The notes: a model not told the origin generated them from the letters alone. Numbered from the stretch's first letter, positions 1 through 10,157 are shown. The stretch is DNA of 64,000 bases from Albidovulum sp. (GCA_028823855.1 JAPPFL010000032.1:1-64000); one strand, 5' to 3'. Numbers and translations are program-made.

Positions 1-394
1 CCGGCGACAGCGACCGGGCGCAGGCGAGCTTGGACCCGGGGTCGATCAGCCGCGCCGCCACGGCCGCCGCGGCGAGGCTGCGCGTGCGCGAGGGCTCGCG
101 GCCGAGGATCCGGACCATGCCCAGCGACCCGGGCGTTCCCAGGACCGCGGCGACGTGGCCGTGCGGAAGCGACCTGCGGATGGCGGCCGCGTCGTCGAGC
201 GAGGGGAGCACGATCCCGCCCTTGAGCGCGGCGCGCACGGCGTCGACGAGCTCGGGCGGCATTCTGGAGAGGTTGGCGACCGTTCGCCTCCTGATCCGGG
301 TTCCTTCGCGCCAGGCCTCGCGGAGGAGGATCGCGGGACGCGAGCTTCTGTTCGGGATGACGTCGACGCCGGGGGCCACGGCTGCCTCCTGCAT
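1..394 (-). mobile_element. IS1634-like transposase, N-terminal part, cut by the window edge
   Basis: The minus strand is open from an ATG at 394 to the left edge, about 131 codons. The translation follows the N-terminal region of IS1634-type (IS4-superfamily) transposases: PAILLREAWREGTRI, then RTVANLSRMPPELVD, then LPHGHVAAVLGTPGSLGMVRIL, ending near LIDPGSKLACARSLSP. Base composition is strikingly GC-rich compared with the AT-richer DNA that begins at about 400, which fits a horizontally moved element. The DDE catalytic part would lie to the left, outside the window. Family assignment is by recognition of these conserved blocks. Whether the element is intact cannot be judged. Confidence 0.8.
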
Positions 395-1434
395 GGCAAC
401 AATTTCGAATCGACTATAGCCCGTTTTAAAACGCTGTACAATAGCAACTCAAACTTTTTTTATGGCAACGGGAGTCTAGGAACGGAGCCGCTCTTCGGAG
501 AAAAAATCGAATGAATTCAACGGGTTGAGCGCATTTGTTCCGCTTTGGTTCTAATTGAAGTTCAGTTTAGAGAACCCGAAGGCACGGGTTGAAGTAGCGC
601 ATTATCTTTCTGGCCACGCGAAGACGGAACGGAGACAACAAAGCTCTACGACCGCCTAGAAGATCGGGTATTGCTCCAGCAATTCCCGCTAATTGAAAAA
701 ATTGCTATATTTCAACTAATTAAGAAAAGTTCGAAAAAAAAATTTCGCAGACTTCCGCTGGGTGTGGGTCAAAATAGTTCCCGGACCATATTGCGCGGCG
801 ATGCACCCGGCGCGATAGTACTTCTAGGCGGTCGAGGCGGCTCTACGGTACGGCTCGCGCTCGGCGGTGCGGGACGCCCTAGAGCGGCGGCTCGGTGCCG
901 ACCGCGCCGACGGGGACGCGAAGCCGCAATGCGGCTTCTAGCGTTCCTGATCGACCAGATCCGGGAGCACTGCTGCGCCGTTCAAAAAGGCGAAGCGGTA
1001 TAAGGAGCGCAAGCTCTATTTTTGGCGGGAGCTGAAGTATCACTTTGGCAAGGTCAAGATGCCGGACCGGGAAACCCTCTGGTGCATGAAGGCGTCGCCC
1101 GGTCCCCGCATCGAGGCTGAAAGCTCCCTCGACAAGAGTGCTCTCGATTCCTGCTAATCCGGAAGACATGCGTCCGAATACGCTCGAACTCGGTTCTTCA
1201 AAGTCAGGAATAATTGGCCGGACCGGCACGCTTCGCTTGCGGAGCCCGTCCGCCGCTGCGCCTGCGGCTGCTGAAACTGCGAGCGACGGAACCGAACTCG
1301 TTTCAGCGCAGCCACTGCGCCTTAGCGGGAATTGCTGAAGATACAGGATATTTGTTGAACCAATTTTTTTTAGCTCATAAAGTTGAGTCACGGGCCGCCA
1401 AATGGCGCTTAATGCTTTTGACTCGGAGAAAATC
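395..1434. other. Intergenic stretch with gene debris
   Basis: No convincing gene. Plus-strand residues at about 975-1157 read KRYKERKLYFWRELKYHF and MPDRETLWCMKASPGPR before a stop, with no start codon. This looks like the tail of a truncated protein, but I do not recognise it. The AT-rich 400-780 part shows poly-A and poly-T runs and nothing identifiable. Confidence 0.4.
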
Positions 1435-2031
1435 ATGGGCACTATTCAGACTATTCCCGCGCGAGATGGCAAAGCGGCGCGTCTAGCCGCCGGACAGCGT
1501 ATCCGCATCATGAATACGCACGGTGAACAGGTAGTGGATACGTGGGCGTTCTGCAGCGACGATACAGCGGAATATATGGCGATGGACGCCACTCGCGCAT
1601 TCAACTTACGCATGTCTCCCAAAGTCGGAGATTTTCTGGTAACTAATCGGCGTCGAAAAATCTTGCTGCTGGAAGAAGACACTTCTCCTGGCAATCACGA
1701 TACTCTAATGGCGGCGTGCGACCGCTGGCGCTACCACTTGCTCGGCGTCGAGGGCTACCACGACAATTGCGCCGATAATTTGGCAAGCGGCCTCTCGGCG
1801 CTAGGCGTCGCCGCGTCGCATACGCCTTCACCATTGAATTTGTTCATGAATATTCCCTGGACAATGGAGGGCGGGCTGAGTTTCGACCCGCCGGTTTCTC
1901 GTGCCGGCGACTACGTAGTACTCCGCGCGGAAATTGATTGCGTTGTTGCAATGTCGGCATGTCCGCAGGATATTCTTCCAATAAACGGAACGTCGGGAAT
2001 TCCTACTGAAGCGCATTTTGAAGTGTACTAG
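1435..2031 (+). CDS. DUF1989 / urea carboxylase-associated family protein
   Basis: A 198-residue protein of the DUF1989 family, whose members are often encoded beside urea carboxylase or amino-acid and amine catabolic genes. Their exact role is mostly unassigned. Visible family features are the N-terminal GQRIRIMNTHGEQVVDTWAF, an SPGNHDTLMAACD stretch, and the C-terminal CPQDILPING signature (Cys about 176) followed by PTEAHFEVY. The ATG at 1435 is preferred over the in-frame ATG at 1402 because GGAG lies 5 bases upstream of it. It stands alone between non-coding stretches, so neighbours give no clue to substrate. Length and conserved blocks look complete. Confidence 0.8.
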   Translation: MGTIQTIPARDGKAARLAAGQRIRIMNTHGEQVVDTWAFCSDDTAEYMAMDATRAFNLRMSPKVGDFLVTNRRRKILLLEEDTSPGNHDTLMAACDRWRYHLLGVEGYHDNCADNLASGLSALGVAASHTPSPLNLFMNIPWTMEGGLSFDPPVSRAGDYVVLRAEIDCVVAMSACPQDILPINGTSGIPTEAHFEVY

Positions 2032-2591
2032 TCGCCGATACCGTCCGCCATATTTGACGGCAATTCGTAAGCGGGCGGTCAAGTAAGAAGAAAAGGCAAT
2101 TTTCGGGCAGCGCATTGACATATAAACTGCAAAAGCGCCTGCGCGTTGCTTCGCAACATTTCGATTCGGACCCAAAACTCTGCCTCTCGAATGGAAAAGG
2201 GCATCGGAACCGGGTTTCGCCTAGGGTGCCAAATGCGACAAGTCTACTCGCGTTATCGCATTCCCGCTGCCACTCCGAAATGCGCCGCTTCATTCTAGTG
2301 GAGTCTGAAAGTTTCCGCACGCGAGTGATTGCATGCAGGCCAAGAAGCGGCGATAATCTCCGCGACCAAATACGGAGGCTATCCATGCTTCGTTGCACCG
2401 CCGGCTACTCCGGAAGAGCAATGCCAGTTTAACTCCCTTGGCAAACGAAACGAGATGTCTGTTTGTCGTTTGAACTGAATTCGCGACCAGTATCGATTTC
2501 GCGGTTTTGATAAAGCGGCTTTCCCAACTGGGAAAGTCCCTGAGCAGCCAAAAAGACAGGGGCAGCGCCGACAGCGCGTTATGGCGATCTA
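2032..2591. other. Gap without recognisable gene
   Basis: 560 bases between the DUF1989 gene and the P450. Only short overlapping frames on both strands, none with a recognisable domain or good ribosome binding site. Probably the P450 promoter region plus decayed sequence. Confidence 0.5.
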
Positions 2592-3788
2592 ATGATTCAA
2601 TCCGTTCCGACTCTTTCTCAGTCTCCGATCGAAGACGAGTTCGTGCAAAATCCCTACCGATTCTACAAAGAAGCGAGAAGAGCCGGCGATTTGTTTCGCT
2701 GGGCCGAGTATGATCGGATTTGCGCAATTTCCAACCGGTCGGTCAACGCGTTTCTAAGAGACCGCCGATGGGGAAGAGAAATTCCGAAAGAGATGAAACC
2801 TGAGGAACCGGAGAGGCTGGAACCGTTCAACAGACTTGAGCGATGCTCCATGCTAGAACTCGATCCGCCTGACCACACTCGCCTCCGAAACCTGGTCCTT
2901 CGCGCTTTCACCAGCAGGAGAATCTCTGCGCTTCAAACGGAAATCAGAGATCAGGCCGAAAATATCTTGTCCGAATTGGACGGACCGGAGTTCGAACTTC
3001 AGCATACGCTTGCAGAGAAGCTTCCAGTTCTCGTCATTGCCAAGCTTCTAGGAGTTCCCGGCGAGATGGCGGATCAACTGCTCGCGTGGTCACACGACAT
3101 GGTTGCGATGTATCAAGCCAAGCGCGACAGAAAAATCGAAGATCAAGCCGCATCCGCCGCTTCAGAATTCACGTCGTATATCGCCCAGTTGATTGAATTT
3201 CGCCGGTCGCAACAAGGTAGCGACCTGATATCCGGACTGATCGCCGCGGAAGACACTAGCGGCAAGCTTTCGTCCGACGAAATGGTCTCCACATGTATTC
3301 TCCTTCTGAACGCAGGACACGAAGCCACAGCTTACTCCATTGGCAACGGAGTCAAGACGATTCTGGAATCGGGCCATCCGCATAAGGAACTTGTTGCGCC
3401 TAGCCAGATCGCCGCAACTGTCGAGGAAGTTCTCCGGTTTGATCCGCCACTCCATTTGTTCGAACGACACGCCAAGGAGGACATGGAGATGTTCGGCGTG
3501 AGCTTTAAACGCGGCGACACCGTCGCCGTGCTGCTTGCCGCAGCCAACAGGGATCCTCTGGTCTTTCCGGATCCGGAAACATTCAATCCGTTTCGCAAGC
3601 CGTCCGCGAACGCTTCTTTCGGCGCCGGGATTCACTTTTGCGTAGGCGCACCTCTCGCCCGCTTGGAGCTTTCAACCGCCTTCACTTCTCTCTTCGACAG
3701 ATTCCCGGACCTGCGGCTTGCCTCACCTCCTCGGTACGCAAACAGGTTCCACTTTCACGGACTCGAAAGCCTGCGCCTGAGCTGCTGA
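2592..3788 (+). CDS. Cytochrome P450
   Basis: A soluble bacterial class I cytochrome P450 of 398 residues, the normal family length. The I-helix oxygen-activation motif AGHEAT is at 241-246, the K-helix ExxR is E279-VL-R282, and the haem-binding loop FGAGIHFCVGAPLARLE carries the ligand Cys350. The N-terminal region DPPDHTRLRNLVLRAFT is typical of the CYP107/CYP153-like soluble groups. No ferredoxin or ferredoxin reductase gene sits next to it, so electron partners must be encoded elsewhere. The gene is isolated, and its substrate cannot be inferred. The ATG at 2592 gives a complete N-terminus, but no strong ribosome site is visible. Confidence 0.93.
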   Translation: MIQSVPTLSQSPIEDEFVQNPYRFYKEARRAGDLFRWAEYDRICAISNRSVNAFLRDRRWGREIPKEMKPEEPERLEPFNRLERCSMLELDPPDHTRLRNLVLRAFTSRRISALQTEIRDQAENILSELDGPEFELQHTLAEKLPVLVIAKLLGVPGEMADQLLAWSHDMVAMYQAKRDRKIEDQAASAASEFTSYIAQLIEFRRSQQGSDLISGLIAAEDTSGKLSSDEMVSTCILLLNAGHEATAYSIGNGVKTILESGHPHKELVAPSQIAATVEEVLRFDPPLHLFERHAKEDMEMFGVSFKRGDTVAVLLAAANRDPLVFPDPETFNPFRKPSANASFGAGIHFCVGAPLARLELSTAFTSLFDRFPDLRLASPPRYANRFHFHGLESLRLSC

Positions 3789-4099
3789 TTCCTGCGGTTC
3801 GCAATTCTACCTGTGCAATGTCGCCCGATGCCGCGCGCATATCAGACCAACACATGGAATCCACTTTCGCGCTTTGCCTCCATCAGCACCAATCGTCCGC
3901 CACTAGTTTCTCGTCCTTGTGAGATATCGGCTGCTGACGCGTAGTTGGCGCAAGGGGCTTGGCTATGGAAAAAAACACGAAGGAATTCCCGCATTGATCC
4001 GAGTTGAAGACAGCATTGCCAAAGCTCCAAACGCGGCGACACGTGCCGCTACCATGGCAATTCGACGTGCGCGACGGATCGCATTAGCGCCTCGACATA
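3789..4099. other. Gap without recognisable gene
   Basis: About 310 bases between the P450 stop and the 3' end of the convergent GH88 remnant. No start, domain or strong terminator hairpin was seen. Confidence 0.5.
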
Positions 4100-5090
4100 T
4101 TAGTAATCTCCATTTGGCGGCAAGTAGTTGGCGCGACCTAGGTTAACGAATGGCGCCCCTTCATTCAAAGGGCTCTCGGCTTCACCAAAGCCCGATAATT
4201 CGTAACTTTCAATTAGTCCGCGAAGCATGCGGTCAGCCAGTCGTGCGTATTTGGCGGCTTTGCGACTGACGCCGAAAATCCGAGCCAGCGTATAGAGTCC
4301 GGCGGAAGAAATCGCACCGGCGGATGTGTTGCGATAGGGCGTGCGATCCTGCCCGAGGTTGTAGTCCCAGTTTGGAACGCCGTCTTCGGGAAGCTTTTCG
4401 GCGATATAGTCGGCCACGGCTGCTGCCGTATCGCGGTATTCGCTGATTCCGGTGTTCAAATAGCTTTGCGCCGATCCATGGATAGCCTGTACTGGCTTCG
4501 AATTCGTAGGCGTGAAACGAATTTAAATGATCGCGAATCAGTTACTTGATCGCGGTATTGTTGTGCATGTTGGCGATATCGGCGAAACTGCTTTGCCCAG
4601 TTTCCCTGTTCGCCCAGTAGAGCAGCGACATTCCGTGCATGCAGTCGATGCTTTCGGTCCGGGTCTTTTTAGCCGCAAACTCGGGAGTGTCGCGCCGCAT
4701 AGGTTTCCAACACATCAGGAACGGCATCGGACGGCGCCAGCGCACGGCAAAAAAATCGGCAACCTTAAGCGGCATTCTGCGCAAGTGCTCGTTTCCGGTT
4801 AGTTTAAAATTGGCAACGCAGGAAAGTAGAAACAGAAGGCCGAGATCGTGATCATACCGAGCGGGATTTTCCAAAACTCGCCGGAATTAATTTCTTCGCG
4901 CAGGAGTGCTGTTCTTCAGCCGGTCATCGCCTGTAAGCGAATAGGCAAGCCAAAGCTGCCTAGCCCAGAAACTCGCGACCCGCTCGTCATCGGTGCAAAT
5001 ATCGAAGTAGCAAGATCCGGGAATTCCCTCTCGCGGATTGCGCGGACCTTACTTCGGTACGAGTGTTTCTATCTTGCGGATAACTCGATT
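4100..5090 (-). pseudogene. Glycoside hydrolase family 88 (unsaturated glucuronyl hydrolase), broken
   Basis: Three minus-strand pieces in different frames match successive parts of GH88 enzymes, which hydrolyse 4,5-unsaturated uronic acids released by polysaccharide lyases. Near 5000-4930 is FWARQLWLAYSLTGDDRL. At 4874-4542 comes YDHDLGLLFLLSC and SIDCMHGMSLLYWANRETG, which retain the two Asp positions typical of the family. At 4459-4100 comes YRDTAAAVADYIAEKLPEDG and NTSAGAISSAGLYTLA. The block between the last two pieces, normally carrying the Gly/Trp-rich substrate loop, is missing or garbled, and stops separate the pieces. The enzyme is therefore almost certainly inactive. Its presence beside sulfatases supports past use of lyase-cleaved sulfated glycans. 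Confidence 0.75.
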
Positions 5091-5201
5091 CAGGGCCGCG
5101 GAAAACTGGTCCGACTGTGGCGTAGGCGGCTGAAACAGTGAATGGCATAGGATTCCCCGGTATCTGCCGGGTCGTAAATGAACATTTCGAACGCCCGGCG
5201 C

Positions 5202-5987
5202 TTACGAGAAAAGAGTTCCGCCGTTTATGTCGATATTTGCACCGGTAATGAACGCCGCTTGGTCCGAAGAAAGGAATGCTACAAGATTAGCAACATCCTC
5301 AGTAGCGCCCTCTCGTTTCAGCGGCGTGATATTGGCGACATGCCCGCGAATTTCGGGCGCGGTAAAGTTTTTGTGGAATTCGGTGTCGATCATACCCGGG
5401 CAAACGGAATTGACCCGGATTTCCGGGCCAAGCTCTTTGGCGAGACCGCGCGTCATCGTCATCACTGCGCCTTTGGCCGCGCCGTAGGCTACCGCTCCCG
5501 GTCCGCCGCCATCGCGGCCGGCTTGGCTCGCCAGCCCAACTATGGAACCGCCGCCCGTCATATGCGGGACAACGGCCCTGACTAAGCGAAAGAATGACGT
5601 TGCGTTTAGGTCCAATACTTCGTTCCAGTGCATTGTGCTCATCTCGCAGATTTTTTTTCTTGCGATCAATCCGCCAGTTACGTGCACTAGAATGTCGATA
5701 CGACCGCCGAGCATCGCGCGAGTCTCCTCCACCAGTTGATCGACCTCCGCATCAGATGTCATGTCGCCCTGCAAAGCCAATGCCTTCCCCCCGGCTCCTT
5801 CGATCTCACTCGCAGCGTCTTTCGCCCCTACGGCCGAACTATGGTAGTTGATTGCCACGTTCGCCCCGGCATTCGCCAACCGAATGGCGCAGGCTCGCCC
5901 GATGTCGCGTCCGCCGCCGGTTACGATTGCGTTCTTGCCTTTAAGATTCAAATTAGCGGTTGAGAGTTCGATTTGTGATTGTGGCAT
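5202..5987 (-). CDS. Short-chain dehydrogenase/reductase (SDR1)
   Basis: A 261-residue classical SDR. The cofactor loop is GGGRDIG at 24-30, and the catalytic triad is S154, Y168 and K172 in ASQAGRDGGGPGAVAYGAAK. The NNAG-like position reads VHVTGG instead. C-terminal ITGANIDINGG is the usual SDR ending. It is a close paralogue of the SDR at 29.7-30.5 kb (about 70% identity over residues 101-180 by eye). The start at 5987 is preferred over a further upstream start because AGGAAAC lies just before it and SDR homology begins right after. Substrate is unknown. Position beside GH88, ABC and GntR genes suggests a sugar or sugar-acid. Likely regulated through the ACTAGT element at 6301. Confidence 0.88.
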   Translation of the reverse strand: MPQSQIELSTANLNLKGKNAIVTGGGRDIGRACAIRLANAGANVAINYHSSAVGAKDAASEIEGAGGKALALQGDMTSDAEVDQLVEETRAMLGGRIDILVHVTGGLIARKKICEMSTMHWNEVLDLNATSFFRLVRAVVPHMTGGGSIVGLASQAGRDGGGPGAVAYGAAKGAVMTMTRGLAKELGPEIRVNSVCPGMIDTEFHKNFTAPEIRGHVANITPLKREGATEDVANLVAFLSSDQAAFITGANIDINGGTLFS

Positions 5988-6089
5988 AGTGTTTCCTATA
6001 GTCCTTTGAGAAATTTCGGGATGACAACCTTGAACGTATTGTCTTCGGCGTCCGAAAAATTTGGTTCGCAGTCGCACCCCCGATCGTCG

Positions 6090-6252
6090 CGGAAGTGGAA
6101 AACCCTGCGGGGGCATTTGACAGGATAGGGAACCAGGAGCGTCGCGATCCTATTGCGGCAAATTCTCGCTCTGAGACTTCGAGACTGATTCTGTGAACCA
6201 CTTGCAAGGAACCGAATCGCTTGTAGACATCCTGCAGAATGACCGCCGACAT
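6090..6252 (-). pseudogene. Sugar ABC transporter ATPase, N-terminal fragment
   Basis: An ATG at 6252 opens a frame reading MSAVILQDVYKRFGSLQVVH and then ISLEVSEREFAAI. That matches the first 35 residues of MalK/UgpC/MsmK-type ATPases up to the strand before Walker A. The expected P-loop (GPSGCGKST) is absent, and the frame becomes unrelated sequence that runs into SDR1. This is a 5' stump of a gene, perhaps the former partner of a sugar transporter. It is a different copy from the broken ATPase at 16.2-17.2 kb. Confidence 0.6.
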
Positions 6253-6300
6253 CCGTCCTCTCCAGCAGATGGCAATATGGAACACTGCCCCGAAATGCCG

Positions 6301-6316
6301 ACTAGTAAACTAGTAT
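6301..6316. promoter_or_regulatory. Candidate GntR operator, ACTAGTAAACTAGTAT
   Basis: An interrupted palindrome, ACTAG-TAAA-CTAGT followed by AT, between divergent SDR1 (start 5987) and the GntR gene (start 6514). It matches the element at 30613-30628 at 14 of 16 positions, differing only in the central two bases. GntR/FCD regulators commonly bind short interrupted palindromes near their own gene, so this is a reasonable operator candidate. The protein-site link is inference. Confidence 0.55.
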
Positions 6317-6513
6317 AATTAATTTGGCAATACGTTTTTTGGCCGCGCCGCAAAAGAATGAGTTTGATAGGAGTGTGCCCGGGCAGTCTCTGGAACGGCA
6401 TCGATTAGGTTGGCGTTTGACCGCCGCGAGTGCACATTTCGCGTCCTTGCTTGAATTCGCACTTTCTCCGTTTGCTCTGGTATGGTAGAAGGCTGCAACA
6501 TGAAGGAAGGGCC

Positions 6514-7197
6514 ATGGCGCATCTGTCGAAGAAGCTTGAACGCAAAACAAACGCAGACGATGTCTTCGACTTTCTGCACGGTCAGATTGTATCGTTGCAG
6601 CTATTGCCGGGCACTCGGATCAGCGAGGTTGAAATTGCCAGGCAATTCGATGTCTCTCGACAGCCTGTGCGCGAGGCATTCATTCGGTTGGCCAACTTGG
6701 ATCTTCTTTTGATTCGACCGCAAAAGGCGACGATGGTTCGACGGTTTTCGTCCGAAAAGATCAAGCGCGCACGTTTCATTCGAATGGCCGTGGAATGCGA
6801 AATCTTGCGCCGGGCCTGCCGTTTGGCCACGAATTTGCATCACCAACGGCTCCAGCAGGATCTGGAAAGTCAAAGAGCGGCAATTCGCAGCCGCGATATC
6901 GAGAAGTTTCACTCTCTCGATTATGACTTTCATAGGCATCTCTGCGATGCGGGCCACAGCGCGCTGATGTTTGGAACTATTTCCGAGAACAAGGCGCTCG
7001 TCGATCGACTTTGCGTTTTGAGCCTATCCGAACCCGCGGCGATGGAAGAGCTTTTTGATGATCATTTCCGAATCGCAGAGAAGCTGAAGGAACAGAATGA
7101 GGATGCCGTCATAACGGCAATCACCGAACATCTTTCCAGGCTCGACGACGTTATTGCAGGAATCCGAAATTCCCACGCTGACTTCTTCGAAGACTGA
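6514..7197 (+). CDS. GntR family transcriptional regulator (FadR/FCD type)
   Basis: A 227-residue regulator. The N-terminal winged helix-turn-helix spans about 15-75, with the hallmark PGTRISEVEIARQFDVSRQP followed by VREAFIRL. It is followed by an all-helical FCD ligand-binding domain with the metal-ligand-type residues FHSLDYDFHRHLCDAGH and a late H in DDHFRIAEKL and ITEHL. FCD regulators usually sense organic or sugar acids. The ATG at 6514 is chosen because GAAGGAAGGG stands immediately upstream and homology starts there. It is divergent from SDR1, with the ACTAGT palindrome in between, so it probably controls SDR1 and itself, and perhaps the SDR2-TRAP operon. Confidence 0.88.
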   Translation: MAHLSKKLERKTNADDVFDFLHGQIVSLQLLPGTRISEVEIARQFDVSRQPVREAFIRLANLDLLLIRPQKATMVRRFSSEKIKRARFIRMAVECEILRRACRLATNLHHQRLQQDLESQRAAIRSRDIEKFHSLDYDFHRHLCDAGHSALMFGTISENKALVDRLCVLSLSEPAAMEELFDDHFRIAEKLKEQNEDAVITAITEHLSRLDDVIAGIRNSHADFFED

Positions 7198-7265
7198 TCT
7201 TTGGCTGGCATCGCCAAGAGAAATCGGAAAGCGTTCTGAAATCGCATACTGCAAAAGCGCGTTCC

Positions 7266-10157
7266 TCACTTGGCTTGAATTCCCGCATATGCATCCGATT
7301 TGGCAGAGCTTGGCGTCCTGAGGCTTTTGCTATCCGATACCATTTCCGGCGTAAGCAGATGTCGAAGAAGCGCGACCGGGTGGGCGCGAAGCGTTAGTCG
7401 CATGGACACGTAATCCTCGACGACATGCTCGCCAAGGGACATCTCCGGCAGATTGACCGGCGGTTCGTCAAACGGTTCGCCATCAAGTTCATCGGCAAAA
7501 AGCGGCAAGGGATCAGAGTCAGCAATGGCTTTCGCGTCCCAAAGCGCTTGCCGCCGATCAATTCCTAGCGATGCAAATGCATCCGCTTCCGCTAGAATTT
7601 CCAACAGCCGCGGCGAGGTTCCCGCCCTGCGCCAGATATCGACAACTGCCCGGTAGCCGTTTCCCCGGGCCGACGATATCCAAACCGCCTCTTCCTCGCG
7701 TATCGACTTTATCTGGCGGAATCCGAGCCTGAGAGCGAAGCCGCCCTTTCCATCGGGTTCAATTGCATTGTCCCAATACGAAGCGTTCACGCATACCGGG
7801 CGAACCTCGACACCATGCTGCCGGGCATCCCGCACAATCTGGGCGGGGGCATAAAAACCCATTGGCTGCGAATTCAAAAGGGCGCATGCGAAAATCGCCG
7901 GATGGTGAAGCTTCAGCCACGCCGACGCGTAGACAAGCAAAGCGAAGCTAGCAGCATGGCTTTCGGGGAATCCATATTCCCCGAAACCCTCGATTTGGGA
8001 AAAGCACCGCTGCGCAAATTTCTCATCGTGACCATTTGCAACCATTCCCTCAACAAATCTTTTGCGAAACAAATGAATTGTCCCTGATTTACGGAAAGTA
8101 GCGAGAGACCTCCGCAGCCGATCGGCTTCCTCAGGCGTAAACCCCGCCCCGAGGATGGCGATCTGCATCGCTTGCTCCTGAAACAAGGGAACGCCGAGCG
8201 TCTTTTTCAAAACGCTGCCGAGAGGACCTTCGGGAAACCGGATTTTCTCCTCCCCGTTGCGCCGACGCAGATACGGATGCACCATGTCGCCCTGGATCGG
8301 GCCGGGACGGATAATCGCGACCTCGATGACCAAGTCGTAAAAGCATCTGGGGCGCAGCCGGGGAAGAAAATTCATCTGGGCCCGACTTTCCACCTGGAAC
8401 ACCCCGATGCTGTCCGCTCGGCAAAGCATGTCGTACACGGAGGGATCTTCCGGCGGAAGCGATGCGAGCGTCCAGGTTTGCCCGACGCAGGACTTGATCA
8501 AGTCGAAAGATTTGCGAATGCAGGTTAGCATGCCCAGCGAAAGGACATCTACCTTCAAAATGCCGAGCGCATCGATATCGTCCTTGTCCCAGCAAATGAC
8601 TGTGCGATCTTCCATCGCCGCATTCTCTATCGGGACAAGTTCGTCGAGCCGTCCCTCGGTAATAATGAACCCCCCTACATGCTGGGACAGATGGCGAGGA
8701 AAGCCATGGATTTCCTTGCAGAGCCGAAGCGTTTGGCGCAATCGCCGGTCAGAGGAATCAAGACCGATCTCGCGCAGGCGGTCATCGGGAACGCCGCTGC
8801 CGCTCCATCCCCAAATTTGCGACGACAGCGCTGCGACGGTATCTCCGGAAAGGCCCATCGCCTTGCCGACTTCGCGAACCGCGCGCTTGCCGCGATAATG
8901 GACGACCGTGGCGCAAAGCCCGGCGCGATGGCGGCCGTATCGCTCATAGATGTGCTGGATTACCTCTTCGCGTCGCTCGTGCTCGAAGTCCACGTCTATG
9001 TCCGGCGGCTCGTTCCTGGCCTCGGATACGAAGCGCTCGAAAACCATCGATCCGATTTCCGGCGAAACCTCCGTAATGCCAAGCGCATAGCAGACGACCG
9101 AGTTCGCCGCCGACCCCCGGCCTTGACACAGTATTCCGCGCGAGCGCGCGAAATGGACAATGTCGTAAACCGTAAGAAAATAAGGAGCGTAATTGAGCTT
9201 GCCGATCAGGCGCAGTTCCCGCTCGAGCATCGCAAGAACGGACGGGGGCGGAGAAGACGGGTAGCGGACAGCGAGTCCGGCGCGAGACAGCCGGCCAAGC
9301 CGACCGTCCGGGGTTTCGGCATCGGAAGCTTCTGAAGGATACTCGTACCGCAAATCGTCAAGCGAAAACCGGCAGCGCTCAGCTACGGCCCAAGCGCGTT
9401 CAACCGCGTCCTCGTGCCTGCGAAACATTCGCAGCATTTCGGCTTCCGATCTCATGCGCCTTTCCGCATTCGGCTGCGCCCGGCAACCCAGCGCGTCGAC
9501 GCGAATACCTTCCCTGATCGCTGCCAGCACATCCGCCAGCTGCGACCGCTCGGCTGCATGCATGATCGGGTCGGCAGAAGCGACGCAAAGCAGCCCCAAG
9601 CGCCGTCCCATCTGCTTCAATCTGAAAAACCGCTCTCGATCTTCGCCATCGTAGGAAGGACTCATGATCAAAGCAACGGCGTTCGGAAACCGGCGAGCCA
9701 GCCGCCGCGCCATGTCCTCCCATCCGCGCCTAGCCTCCGATTTCGGCGCCCGGAGAAGAAATTCCATGTTCTCGCCCCATTCCAGGACATCCTCGACGCC
9801 AATTCGGCACTCGCCCTTTTTGGCCCGAAGCCGACCCGCGGAAAGCAGCCGCGACAGCCTACCCCAGCCAATCCTATCGCGTGGAATCGCAACGGCGGAA
9901 AAGCCGTCGTCGGTTACGAGGCTCGCGGCGGGAAGAAGGCGCGGCGCGCACAGGAATTCATTATCTTCCCCGGCTTTGCGTCGCCTGGCAATTTCCCTAA
10001 GCTCTGCATGCGCGCGGACGATGCCGGCAACCGAGTTTTTGTCCGCGATTGCAAACGCGGCAATTCCCGCTCGCGCCGCCGCGCCCGCGTATTCCTCTGG
10101 ATGCGAAGCTCCCCGCAAGAAGGTGAAATTCGAAGTCGCGCCTAGTTCCGCAAACAT
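7266..10157 (-). CDS. dnaE2: Error-prone DNA polymerase DnaE2, C-terminally truncated
   Basis: 963 residues of the DnaE2 (ImuC) polymerase, which carries out SOS mutagenic translesion synthesis. An N-terminal PHP domain starts FAELGATSNFTFLRGASHPE. The polymerase palm has PDIDVDF at 385-391 and the third carboxylate in GILKVDVLSLG near 545. The tail-side motifs FPESHAASFALLVYAS and LRAHPVALLRHLL are present. Family members run to about 1,050-1,100 residues and end in an OB-fold. Here the protein stops about 25 residues after the HPV motif, so the OB-fold is missing. No imuA or imuB lies upstream. A LexA-like box sits 12-26 bases before the ATG. Possibly still expressed, but function is doubtful. 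Confidence 0.93.
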   Translation of the reverse strand: MFAELGATSNFTFLRGASHPEEYAGAAARAGIAAFAIADKNSVAGIVRAHAELREIARRRKAGEDNEFLCAPRLLPAASLVTDDGFSAVAIPRDRIGWGRLSRLLSAGRLRAKKGECRIGVEDVLEWGENMEFLLRAPKSEARRGWEDMARRLARRFPNAVALIMSPSYDGEDRERFFRLKQMGRRLGLLCVASADPIMHAAERSQLADVLAAIREGIRVDALGCRAQPNAERRMRSEAEMLRMFRRHEDAVERAWAVAERCRFSLDDLRYEYPSEASDAETPDGRLGRLSRAGLAVRYPSSPPPSVLAMLERELRLIGKLNYAPYFLTVYDIVHFARSRGILCQGRGSAANSVVCYALGITEVSPEIGSMVFERFVSEARNEPPDIDVDFEHERREEVIQHIYERYGRHRAGLCATVVHYRGKRAVREVGKAMGLSGDTVAALSSQIWGWSGSGVPDDRLREIGLDSSDRRLRQTLRLCKEIHGFPRHLSQHVGGFIITEGRLDELVPIENAAMEDRTVICWDKDDIDALGILKVDVLSLGMLTCIRKSFDLIKSCVGQTWTLASLPPEDPSVYDMLCRADSIGVFQVESRAQMNFLPRLRPRCFYDLVIEVAIIRPGPIQGDMVHPYLRRRNGEEKIRFPEGPLGSVLKKTLGVPLFQEQAMQIAILGAGFTPEEADRLRRSLATFRKSGTIHLFRKRFVEGMVANGHDEKFAQRCFSQIEGFGEYGFPESHAASFALLVYASAWLKLHHPAIFACALLNSQPMGFYAPAQIVRDARQHGVEVRPVCVNASYWDNAIEPDGKGGFALRLGFRQIKSIREEEAVWISSARGNGYRAVVDIWRRAGTSPRLLEILAEADAFASLGIDRRQALWDAKAIADSDPLPLFADELDGEPFDEPPVNLPEMSLGEHVVEDYVSMRLTLRAHPVALLRHLLTPEMVSDSKSLRTPSSAKSDAYAGIQAK

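Noticed and set aside
5988-6116. Longer SDR1 with 43 extra N-terminal residues
   Set aside because: The extension has no homology and a good AGGA ribosome site precedes the ATG at 5987.
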